Shown piece after piece: positions 1 through 10,813 of a DNA stretch of 64,000 nucleotides. The DNA is from Narthecium ossifragum (Eukaryota; Streptophyta; Magnoliopsida; Dioscoreales; Nartheciaceae). The translations under genes and the position numbers were made by a program. The stretch spans positions 8,119,096 through 8,183,095 of the forward strand of contig OY986969.1 of NCBI GenBank assembly GCA_963920575.1. The letters run 5' to 3'. Position 1 is the stretch's first letter, and each line of letters opens with the position of its first letter. The notes under the pieces are model-generated. The model was not told where the DNA came from. It worked only from the letters and a program-made list of their open reading frames with translations, and did not search any database.

Positions 1-864
1 TATATTATTTTTATGATAGGTTTTGCGGTTCAAAAGATGTCAAATACTTCAAATTTTATTAAAAAAGCTATTTAAAAAAATGCTATTGTAAACACAACTA
101 AGATGATATATCCTTTATACTTGATATTCAAAAAGAGTGTATACTGATCCATGCACTTCTTCTGAACTGCTTCTAAAGTAATTACAAAGAACAAATATCT
201 TCACTATGTTGCATTCAAAAGAGTGTATACTATACTGATCCACTTCTTCTAAACTGCTTCTAAAGTAATAAAGAACTAATATATCTTCACTATATGTTGC
301 AGAGGAGATCATATCTTCATCTGTCATTTTCTTAGCCTTCTCTGCATGCTCACCTGATTTTTCCAAGTACATGAAAATTAGAGTGGATTCAGTGGAAAAA
401 CAAAAAGACGATAAGCCTTAAAAAGCATAATGTTGGATCGTTATGTAACCCCCCACATATTGCGGCTCTATTTAAAAGCTCAAACCAAAAAATACAAAAT
501 TTTCAGTGGTGAAATAACTTTTTTTTTCTTTTTAATTGAGCATAGCAACGCGGGGTTAGATAATTTAGCCAATTAGTACCATCAATTGAGTTTGATTTAA
601 ATTGCTATATTCCAAGCTGCTATGATAGTCTACCTATGTGCCTCTTAACTCTTTTGGTATATTGTCTTGCCGCTCAGCGTCGTGGTTCATTTTGCTATTT
701 AACATTTATGGAGGCTTTATGATGCATTTAATTTTCATTTTGGAATTACATTGAAATCAATAAGCTTTTTTGGTATTTTTGCCATGTATGCTTGTATATT
801 CGATAAGTTGATTTGTGCTGAAATTTCACTATAATAAGCGTTTGCTCCTTGTATAGGCTGAGCA
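1..864. other. AT-rich flank, no gene recognised
   Basis: AT-rich sequence left of the FAR1-like pseudogene. The short ORFs here show no family motif. A pyrimidine-rich stretch ending in TTGTATAG just before the ATG at 865 could be a 3' splice site, which would put an upstream non-coding exon in this segment. I see no transposon termini. Confidence 0.4.
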
Positions 865-1595
865 ATGGAAGAGCCTTTTGATTTAGATAATTTTGAAGTA
901 GATGATTTTCAGACTCCAAATAACGATGTGGAAGAGATAGAAGCACCGACATCTGAGATGTCTTTTGCGACAATTGATGAAGCACGAAAGTATTATTATG
1001 GACGACAAAATGGTTTTTGGATTCGTACTCGAACTTCATCCAAAGGACAAAGGCGGTCAAATGAAGTGACTAGTATGTTATTTGTTTGGGCAAAAAAAGG
1101 AAAGTATATTGCTAACACTAAGAATGATGATGTCATGGAGGAAAATGATGACAGAGAGGAAGATGAGGAAGTGAAAACAAAGAAAAGATCTAGAAATTGT
1201 TCAACTGTGAGATGTGAATGCAAGGCTCATTTGCGGATTAAATATGACATATGGAGTAGCAAATGGAAAGTAACAGTTTTCAAAGACATCCATAATCACC
1301 AATTAGTGACTACATCTAAGAGGATGAAAATGAGGTCAAATCGATACATGCTCAAAGCAATTAAAGATTTGATTGAAGCATTTCATAGAGAAAATTTGGA
1401 AGTTTGTAAAGTTGTTTCAATTTTTAGTGGCGAACACATGGACTTTGATAATAGAGACTGCTATAAGCACTTGAGGAATGTGAGGCATAGAGAGCTAGAT
1501 GGGAGCGATGCACAATCAGTCATCATCTACTTTAAGAACAAACAAGCACAAAATCCACAACTTTTCTATGCAGTTCAATATGATGAAAGTGGCAG

Positions 1596-4006
1596 TGTGA
1601 GGGCCTGTCCCTCAGACCTGGCTCGACCGTGCGGGTCGAGAGGCGATTTCCTATTGGTTTGGTTCCGCGTCAGGCACGATCGGGCGATCATGTGGCGGTT
1701 TGGACCCCGGGGGCATTTTGGTAAATATGCCCTATGGTGGTCGGTTTCACACCCGCGTTCCACACACTGCCTTGGATTGATGTATGTGCTTGATTAGAAT
1801 CTCTAGGGTGCGTCCGATCGGAGGATCGGAGCTCGATCGGGAAAGATCGAATCGGACGACTGAGATAGATCCGGATTTTCTATATAAGCCCTGTCCCTTT
1901 CTTCTCTTTCTTTCTCTTCTCCTGTCGTTTTCTCTCCTTCTCTCTCCTTCGGCTGAGCTAGAGCTCAGAGACGCGGCTTTCGGAGCGTGGATCTTGGCTG
2001 CTGGACTGGTTGGACGCGTGGAGGAGCTACCCTACTTGCTCAAGTAGGTGTTTCTATCTCGATCTTAGGATCGGGTTCTCCTAGGATAGGTTTAATGCAC
2101 TTTCGCTGTAGGAATATATGTTAGAATGCTTTGTAGCTCTTTGCACATGTGGTATAGTTCCATTCATGTATTCCTACGTCGCGAATTTGGTATTTTAACG
2201 GTTGGTTTCCGTATTATCGCCGTTTTGTCGGTTTTTGTCCATTTGGACCAAGATAGGAGATTTAACCGTCAAAAGTGTGATTTCTTTATACCATTGGATT
2301 CCCCATCGAGAAATACACTTACTTGCAAAATCTCATTGTTTTCCAACTTGATTTGATCCTTAAAATCCAAGAAAATGGATTTTCGGCACTGTTCTGATGA
2401 ACTGTGCCTAAGGCTCGACGTTCGATCGGTGCATCGACAGTCAAGTATTGATATGCGTTTTCTGGGCCTGACGGTCGACCGTCGCATCGACCGTCGGGCT
2501 CTGTCGGGGTTTTGGACTCCCATGGTCGATGGATCGATCGACCGCGGGCTCTCTTCCTTTTTCATCCCACCTGACGGTCGACCGTCGGATCGACCGTCGG
2601 ATCGACCGTCGCATCGACCGTCAGACGCTGTTTGGTTTTGGGCTTCTCAGGGTCGATGAGTAGATCGACCGTCACCCTTGGTTTTCTTCGCCTTGGTCTC
2701 ACGGTCGATCGCCGAATCGACCGTGACATAGTCCGTGGCCTCGACGATCGACCGTGAAATCGTCCGTGGGCCTTTGGATTTGGTATCCTGGCTTTTCTTG
2801 GTTGGATTTGATTTGTGATTAACAACTAAACATATTGGGAAGTATGTATGTGGATTTTATGAGGATTTCAAAGGATTTCCATCGGGTTTGAGGATCGATT
2901 CGAGTAATTTCCTTTTTGGGCAAATCTATGGTTTCATTTGCATTTAATACATGTTTGATTGTAGTTATATGCTTAGTTGATTGCCTAACCATTAACTAGC
3001 TATGAGTGCTAGCTAATGAGGAATTGTGGAACCTTAGCCGCTTGCCGGCGAGTGCCGAGGGCTATTATATATCTGTGAACCTGAAACTGATGATGTGGCA
3101 TATAGAGACATCTAGGATAGATGCTTGCATAGCTTCACGCATTGTGTGCATTAGAGGCATTTGAGGTTAGGCGGGCGATGGTTTGGGTCGCCGATCCGAG
3201 GCTCTCGGATAGCTCGGATCTAGCCTTAGGGCCGTGGCTGGGTAGTCAGGTTTAGGGTGTGATTGTTTGATCTGAATCTCACGTGTTGAGGATTGGCGAT
3301 AGTTGACTCTGATCAGTGTTTGAGGTTTAGAGGTCGTGTTGTCTTCCAAGGCCAAGTGCTAAGGATGGGTGTCGATGCGTTCCCGACGTGGTTCCCCAAG
3401 GCATGGTATTCCTGCTTGGGTAAGGGTGATCCTGCATGTTACTGTTTCGTGGCCTCCTGGTAACGTGTTCAGGAGAGAGGTTTCATGGCAGGAGCCCTTG
3501 GGACATTGATAGGGCTGTGGGACCCGTGGCATCTGTTAGACTTGAGCTGGGAGACAACACTGTTGTTATTTTCCTCCTTTCAGTGTGTCGTAGAGTAGAA
3601 CCCTACTGAGCTTATCGCTCACTCCTACCCGAGATGCGTTTGCAGGTGCAGACGGCAGCTCTTCTTCTGTGGAGCCGGCAGGATCAGCCTTTGGCAGCGC
3701 GAGTACATCCAGAGGCGCTTGAGGTTGCTGGAGGATTAACTGTTGTACCCTTTTTGATATATGTATATGTTGTAAACATTTTGAGGACTTTTGAGATTTT
3801 GTATAAATCTGTCTCTTGGAAGACTTTTGTATCAAATGTTGAATAGTACAACTGATATTATATGAATTGAATATCTGTTCGCCTCTGGAATATAATTGTT
3901 TAAAATTATCCGTATTTTCCGCTTTGTATCGCGTCAATTGAAGATGCATAGAGATAGGAACCCTCACGCCCCTTCTTGGATGGGTTTTCTGGGTCGGGGT
4001 GTGACA
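1596..4006 (+). mobile_element. Solo LTR (large-LTR family, copy 1) inside the FRS pseudogene
   Basis: The 2,411-bp insert starts TGTGAGGGCC and ends GGGTGTGACA. It is flanked by GGCAG (1591-1595) and GACAG (4007-4011), a 5-bp target duplication with one mismatch. It has no gag-pol, PBS or internal LTR pair, and it aligns along its length with the element at 55279-57789, so it is read as a solo LTR. The superfamily is unknown; Ty3-type is a guess from LTR length. Removing the insert plus one duplication restores the FRS frame across the junction. Confidence 0.85.
2405..2790. repeat. Degenerate array of GATCGACCGTC-type palindromic units
   Basis: Short units built on GACGGTCGA and TCGACCGTCGG recur many times in both orientations, with four near-perfect 12-bp tandem copies around 2577-2625. 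The same array lies in the sister LTR at 56205-56575, so it belongs to the LTR family rather than to the locus. Confidence 0.8.
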
Positions 4007-5433
4007 GACAGGGCAGTGAATTTTTTTTGGGTGAACTCTCGATCTCGTATGGAGTACCATTATTTTGGTGTTGTAGTCATATTTGACACACACATATCGA
4101 ACAAACAAGTATGAAATGCCTTTCGCACCATTTACTGGAGTAAATCACCACTTGCAGTCAATACAGTTTGGATGTGCACTTTTACAAGACGAGACCGAGG
4201 AGACATCTATATGGTTGTTTCAGACATGGCTTAAAGCGATGAGAGGACATCCTTCAACTTCTATCATCACGGACCAAGACTTGGCAATGAAGGGAGCAAT
4301 TGCCAAAGTCCTTCCTAAAACTCGTCATCGTCTATGTCTTTGGCACATTAAGAAGAAATTTGTTGAAAAGTTATCACAAGTGTACTACAAAAAATCAAAA
4401 TTCAAGAAGGAGGTGAAAAAATGTATTTGGTTCACATATAAGAAAGAGAATTTTGAAAAGAGATGGGTGACATTGATGAAGGAAAATGGGTTAGAAAGCA
4501 ATGAATGGCTTCAACAATTGTATGATATTCGTGATTCATGGGTACCTATTTATAATCGCGGCACCTTCTTTGCCGGTATGAATACAACCGGACGTAGTGA
4601 GGGTCTAAATTGATTTTTTGATGCATTTGTCACTTCGAAGACAAATCTTAAAGAATTTGTTGTCAAGTATGAGCAAGCCTTGAAGAGGATTGTGAAAAGG
4701 GAAAGCAATGAAGATTTTGAGTCTGAGCAGAAGTTTCGAATTGTGAAGGATAATGAATTTTTGTTGAAGCATGCAACAAAAGTTTATACTAGAAATGTCT
4801 ACAACAAGTTCAAGGATGAAATGATTGAAGTCTTTAATTACAAGGTTGAAGAAAAGAAAAATGCCGATGGATTTCAATCGTTCGTGATGACATCAAAAGT
4901 TCATGAATTTCAAAAGTTCATCGTCGGTTTGGATTCACAAACATATGAGGGTATGTGTGAATGCCAAAACTTTGAGTTTGTTGGAATATTATGTAGACAT
5001 ATTTTGAAAGTTTTTATCCTGCTAGACATTGATGTAATACCTGACCATTTATTCTTCTGCGATGGAGACAAAAGGCCAACAAATTTAGGATAATTGATTC
5101 GGCGGGTTTGGTGCATGACGATGGGAACGATGATTCCGAGACATTAAGACTTAGTCATATGTGCCTCCTCCAATCAATGTTTGCCATGAAAAATATGATT
5201 TACATTCTACCGGGCCATCTCAACTATTGCTTTCGGATCCCAACATCTCTCAAATTGAGGGTAGAAAAAAAGATGTGAAGGGAAAATATGCTAGTATACA
5301 CTCTGGAAGGTTGAAAAGCGGCTTAGAGTTGGCATTAAAGAAGAAAAGAAAGTGTAACTTATGCAAACAGCTAGGACATGACAAGAGAACTTGTCCTGAA
5401 AATCCAATGAGTAAAACTAACAAAGGTAAGTGA

Positions 5434-6676
5434 GTTACAAGTTCATTTGTGTAAATGTTAACTTGAGATAAATATTCTCATTTTTTTAAAATTGTTTATT
5501 TGCTTCTACTGCCCTAGAAGCGGAAGTAGAATACTCGATCGTCTAGTGTCCAAGAGGAGACTTAATGAAAGACATTTGGAGTCGATGAAAGAGAACCAAC
5601 ATATCACAACAGAATATCACAACAGTCATGAAAAGGGGCCATATGTTTACACCTTACAGATTGTGCCAGAAGGCTATGTAGGTTATTCCTGCGAGAATAT
5701 ATGCTATGTCTATTTCTTGTAGATATGGTGATTTGTCAAACTACCAATAAATTTCGTTTCTTCGGGATCACTAGGGATAACATGGACTGAGGAAGCTTCA
5801 GATTTCAGGGAAGCACTCTGTTTGATGGATGTTTGGTGAACCTTGTACTTTAATTAAGTTTCATTCTCACAAAACGTTGTTGGTGATTTTTATCAGCCTT
5901 CGGGCCAATTACTCAAAAAAAAAACAATGGCATGGGCTTATTAGTACTAATTCAGAGTATAGATCCTCAGCTGATGCTGATATTTTTGTAAGGTTAGCTT
6001 GCACGCCGGTATTGGTACTCCTGATGTTGATATTAATGTGTTGATGATTTGGGTTCTATGTGCATGCTTTGTCTTGAATTGGCTAGTGAGTGGTGATGTT
6101 TTGTGTGCGATTTGGATGTGCAGACAATCTTCTAGCCATCCAATGCTTTGTTCATGAATAATGGTGGGTGAATGAAGCTTTTTCTGCAATGTTATCTCTT
6201 GGATCTGTGATGGATGGATTGTATCTTTTCTGCAATGTTACAGATCTTGCTTTGAAGCTTGGTTGAGAACTCTATTTTTGCTCCTGAGAATACTAGTTAA
6301 CATCAAGTTTTCTTGATTAGAATTAGTTACAATAACTTCACAAGATACAATTCATTCAAAATAACTGCACAAGTGATAACAATCCACAAGAGACATCGCG
6401 CCATCCTTAACATCGCCAGATCCCTATTGCATCCCGCAGTGCAACCAACCAAACATCGCGCGTCCTCCCCTTCCCAAAAATTCCAAAATCATCATCCCAA
6501 TTCCTAAAATTTCAGAAGACTTTAATGGTAAAAGACTAACAAATCACATCAGAGATGGACGCATGAATGGATGATGAGATGAGGAACAAACCACCTCCGA
6601 CACATACCCTAAAATGGAAAGCATAGTACATAGAGAGGAAAAGGGTTGGGTGGGGGAGGGAACAAATGAACCAGGT
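5434..6676. other. Region after the FRS pseudogene, no clear gene
   Basis: It begins with GGTAAGTGAG, a plausible donor of a terminal intron of the FRS-like gene. A following ORF (5492-5722) has no recognised motif and may be a remnant of the last exon or 3' UTR. The rest is AT-rich without transposon signals. The last bases are the GAGGT target duplication (6677-6681) of the next element. Confidence 0.35.
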
Positions 6677-6681
6677 GAGGT

Positions 6682-8283
6682 TGACACGCCTTGAAAAGTG
6701 TCGTTATCTTAACAAGTACGTCAAAATTAGAAATTTATAATCCGAATCACTAACTAACTACTTTATGGGTAGATAGCAATGAGTCCGAGTCGAATCTACA
6801 GGGAAAAGAAGTGTTAAGTATAATTACCTCGTATAGTTCTAAATCAAAAGATTGATAAAGAGAATGATTTTTGGGTTTTAACTACTCTTAACTCAGATTA
6901 AACTAAACTGAATAATAATAGGATAAATGACCAAGAGATTTCTAATCCATAATAAAGAACTAACTAGGTCTTCCTACGATAAAAGCAATTCAAAAAGTGT
7001 TAATGGTTTCAACTAGTCGATAGGTGAATGTCTAGAACCCCTACCGTGAGATTCAAAAAGTGTTAATGGTTTCAACTAGTGGATAATTGGTATGAGAATA
7101 ATCAAAGTGGTTCTAGCACTTTGAGATCGCCTAATCAATAAAAATAAAGAACGAATTGTAGGTTACAATCATAGGTCTTAATGGTTCTAGCATTAAGGTA
7201 GTAGTTCTAGCAATCCTACAATCATAATTTAGGGTTTAGAATCCAATCCTAAGATCTAACATGGTTCTAACATGAAAGCATATTGGAAAAGTCCTAATCC
7301 TAGCCTCTAACATGCAATGCTCAAAACCAGCAATTGTAATCTCAGCGTAACTTTCACATCCGAACTCGAAATAAGATGATTCAAGATTCGGTGGAAAGCT
7401 AAGGAAGAGATCTACAACTTTTGTGTTTTGAGTTTTCAAAGATTCTGACTGTACAACCACGGAAAAACCGAGACAAGACAGGCCGAATCTAGGGCACAAA
7501 GAACATCCAATTCATTCACCATAATAAATATTATCAATAGATATATAAAATCTGAAATCTATCCATTAAACCATCATAAAGTACATGCTCAGATCCATGG
7601 AAGTCCTTAGAAAGGTTCTCTAATATATCATAGAAATCCCTAGGCTAGAGATTAGTTACTCATCTTAGAAAGGAGATCCGTATATGAAGGTTGTCGCCGC
7701 GCTCCACCCATGGATCTTCCACCAAAGATCTAACCTAATTTGTGGAAAAGAAACTAAGAGAAACCCTAAGAGATGAAGAAAATTCGGCCATAGAAGCCTG
7801 CCAAAACGCCCCCAAAGAAGGCTATTTATAGCCTAAGACAAACCCTAACTCGGATTAGTCAGTTTCCTTTTATTTTTCCCGCAGCGCCAACGGGATCGAT
7901 CCCCTTTGGGAAGCGGATCGATCTCCTTCTTCCGAAACTTCTTTCCTGCGCCTTTGTACTAAAAATAGCATATCTTCCTCTAGGAAACTCTAAATCACGA
8001 ACCGTAAAAAGTTCTGGAATCTAGACTTCAAGAGTTTTCCAACCATATATAGCACATCATCTGGTTCTTCCTAAAAAGGTACAATTTAATCTTCAAAGAT
8101 GGCCCACCTTTGCTCCTTTGGCTTCGCAGGTTCTTTATTTGTTCGTTTTAACACCAAACTTGATCTAATCTTCGCTGAGGGTCCTTAAGCCTGAAATGGG
8201 GAAAAGACAATCAAAATAGCATTGCTCGGAGACTAACAAGACCTAGTTAAAGGGGCAATTTGTGCACTTTTCACACGTTATCA
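6682..8283 (-). repeat. Left LTR (3' LTR in element orientation)
   Basis: It begins TGACACGCCTTG and ends GTTATCA on the plus strand, and is nearly identical to the right LTR over most of its length. One patch near 7050-7080 differs completely: it carries a second copy of a segment found about 80 bp upstream (see findings). An 87-codon ORF (minus, 7236-7499) is kept in both LTRs but has no recognisable domain. Confidence 0.95.
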
Positions 8284-8320
8284 CACCCCCCAACTTGATC
8301 TTTGCTAGTCCTCGAGCAAA
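8284..8320 (-). promoter_or_regulatory. Polypurine tract with adjacent stem-loop (module 1)
   Basis: On the minus strand AAGTTGGGGGGTG touches the LTR (8284-8296), the position of the plus-strand primer. Next to it TTTGCT (8301-8306) and AGCAAA (8315-8320) can form a 6-bp stem with an 8-nt loop. Confidence 0.75.
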
Positions 8321-8814
8321 GCAAGACAATAATAATAATAAAGCAGTAAATCTAACTAGCCACTTTCGTAGGTTTCACGATTACACTTAGCATGTGTAAC
8401 AAGCCTTTAAACCCCTGGGTGGCCCCAGTGGAGGAGTTGTAGTCTCCTGAGGGTTTCCAGTGATGATACCCACAAACATCTATACATCCCCTTGACTATG
8501 CCATTAGAAATCCATCATAAGACTCATCAACTCTAATGCACGAATCAGAAATATTATCCATGAACGTACCCTTCAACTTCTAGTCACATAAAGATATAAC
8601 AAAGCAAAACATGCCATAACATACTTCCAATACTTCAACATTTTTACTCATGATCGAAAATAACTTTAACACTCCAGTGTGTGAATAGAGTTTCACATGC
8701 TTCTGAGTATCCATTATATCCAAACATTCAACTATTCAATATCACTATCCTAAGTCAGCATATATTTTTCACTTATCACATAACAATCTCTGTTCTTCTT
8801 CTTTTTTTACAAGG

Positions 8815-8975
8815 AACTTCAACCGTTTTACGCGAACAGCACGCTGGCTAGGCACACTGCCCGGTTACTAAGTATGAAGTCCTTTTCTTTTTTTTTCTTT
8901 CTTTTCTTTTCAGGTAATCCAACTGTTTTACGCGAACAGCACGCTGGTTAGGCACACTGCCCGGTTACTAAGTTG
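8815..8975. repeat. Two-copy tandem repeat
   Basis: A block containing TTTTACGCGAACAGCACGC and a following GCCCGGTTACTAAGT stretch occurs twice, about 110 bp apart, separated by a T-rich tract. It lies in the untranslated 3' half of the retrotransposon. Function unknown. Confidence 0.75.
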
Positions 8976-9380
8976 AACACCCTACTCTTTTCAAGCACAT
9001 ACACTTTTTACGAACAGAGAATTGCATGTATTCATGTATCTTCTATGACATGACAAATAACTGTAAATCTATCCCAGTTTCAGGTTCAGAATCTAATTTC
9101 AACTCTTCGACATGTGAAAGTGAATATGTGCAGTAGGATATGTCAAGCTATCCTTAAATCATGGTAAAAGTGTTAAAGTATAGAAATAATATCAGGCATT
9201 GTAAAAATTTACTATCCCTTATATAGCCTACAAGCATCAGAATAATTCATAATATAAATTTCTAAAACAAGCATCTTTATCAATAAGTATCATAATTTCA
9301 TTCTTCTGACATAATCTAAGGGATGTATAATAGTTGGTTATCATAAAAATAAATAAATAAACATAAATTCCTAGAATTCT

Positions 9381-9417
9381 ACCCCCCAACTTAAATGTAA
9401 TTGTCCCCAATTACACT
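9381..9417 (-). promoter_or_regulatory. Second polypurine-tract-like/stem-loop module (module 2)
   Basis: The plus-strand core CCCCCCAACTT is repeated here, 1.1 kb inside the element. It is followed after 4 nt by TGTAATTG and CAATTACA (9396-9403, 9408-9415), an 8-bp stem with loop TCCC. The layout matches the LTR-adjacent module but the stem sequence is different. It might act as an internal plus-strand primer; that role is inferred. Confidence 0.55.
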
Positions 9418-9929
9418 AAGTTATATAAAAAAAAATATAGATCAAAGAATAAAGGGTAGAGATCACCATAATATCGTGCAAAATGTAGTCGGCTCGCTCA
9501 GTACGATCACCACACCGCCCACACAACGAAAACATCGTCACGTCAAGAAATCATGTCTCTAGAAGATTCTACAAAAATCACCATTTTATATGAGAGACAT
9601 AGAAAAAGCCAAAATAATATCCCCTGATCGGTGCACGGATTAATCACCCACTATTGATTTCCACAGGAACACCTGCCATAAAATTACCTTTTCAAAAGAT
9701 CAAATAAAATAGCATGAAAAAAATATAGCAAGAAGAGTAAAAAGGAATAAAAATCATTAACAATTTTGGCAGAGTCTCCTTTGTATTTCTTGAATATGTA
9801 GCCTGTACAATCATTCATCCACATAATTTAAAATATAGACATTAAATTATATTAAATCATCCACACACAACACCTAAAATAATCAGCATCAATAATATCG
9901 TGATTGAAAATCACGATCGTCCGATTGGA

Positions 9930-10720
9930 AAAAGAATCACTGTAGCCTCTGGATCATGTATGGCAGCCAATGGACGGCTGAGAGCTCGCCGGAGGTGATC
10001 AACGGTGAAACTTCATCGTCAGAGGACATGGAAGTTACAGGAAGAATGGTGGAAGGCCAAGGAGTTTTCTGGTGAGTTTTGATCGAAACATCGTGGCCTC
10101 CAGACGTCGGAACGGCGGTGGACGGCTTTGAGGAAGATGGCCGGAGTTGGAATCCGGCGCTCGGAGCTTCAATCGAGGTTGGCAAGGATCGAAGAAGGAT
10201 CGTGGAGGCCTTAGGAACGCACCTATGTGATTTAATTTCAGAATAGGAGTTCCAGGAGGTGGATAGAAGATGGCTGGCCTGGTGGGAGATCGTCGGGAGT
10301 GGACGCCGGCGATCCGAGCTGCAAGCTTGAGTTTTGAGGGTGGAAGAAGCTTCGTGTCGGCCAGAGGAAGGTGCTGGAGGTGGCTAAGGGTGGTGGGAAG
10401 CAGTGGATGAGGTGATCGGAGATGGCGGATGAAACAGGGGAGGCTCACCGGCGTCGGAGGAGGTGATATTGAGGGAATACGAGGTCGGGAGGAGGTATAG
10501 GAGAAGATGGCGGTGATGTAGGTGTTGGTTTGGAGGGACGGGGATGGCCGGAGAGATGGCGATGGGTGGTGGGTGGTGACAGCTCGGGGACGAGCCGGGA
10601 CGACGAGTCCATGGCTCGCTGGTGAGCCGCGACGAGAAGGAGAGAGAAAAGCTCGGGGAAAAATATGGAAATTCCAGAAAAAAAATGAAAACAAATGGGA
10701 AAAAATCATGGAAAATCCTA
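9930..10720 (-). other. GC-rich, non-conserved internal segment
   Basis: GC-rich relative to the rest of the element, with overlapping low-complexity proline/serine-rich ORFs in several frames on the minus strand and no domain in any. It may be acquired host or leader sequence, but I cannot identify a source. The motif GGGTTGCCTCCCATGAAGC follows at about 10779. Confidence 0.3.
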
Positions 10721-10813
10721 AAAATTAAAGAAAAATTCAAAAACAAATTCAGGAAATAAAAAAATTCGAAAAAGTACTGGGTTGCCTCCCATGAAGCGCT
10801 CGATTTATCGTCA

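Larger units (their letters stand above)
865..5433 (+). pseudogene. FAR1/FRS-like (MULE-derived) transposase pseudogene, split by a solo LTR
   Basis: FRS proteins are domesticated Mutator transposases acting as nuclear transcription factors; related MULE transposases share the layout. From 865 the product opens with an acidic leader, then a FAR1 DNA-binding domain (about residues 30-150: SFATIDEARKYYYGRQNGFW, a basic KKRSR patch, CECKAHLR, FKDIHNHQL). At residue 243 it is cut by an LTR element (1596-4006). It resumes at 4012 with a DDE-type MULE domain (NFFWVNSRSR, IITDQDLAMKGAI, LCLWHIKKKF). A SWIM zinc finger follows (CECQNF, then GILCRHILK), then a C-terminal zinc knuckle (CNLCKQLGHDKRTC, near 5352-5393) followed by a good splice donor at about 5426. 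Apart from the insertion there are frameshifts near 4090 and 5050, a TGA near 4612, and a further frame change before 5161. It is non-functional. I cannot tell a former FRS host gene from a MULE transposase gene, because no terminal repeats were found. Confidence 0.85.

Noticed and set aside
7236..7499. 87-codon ORF kept in both LTRs of the tRNA-Asp element
   Set aside because: Both LTRs derive from one template at insertion, so conservation between them is not evidence of coding. No domain is visible.
10035..10746. Long proline/serine-rich minus-strand ORFs of 224 and 120 codons
   Set aside because: Overlapping frames in a GC-rich segment, low complexity, no domain; probably a composition effect.
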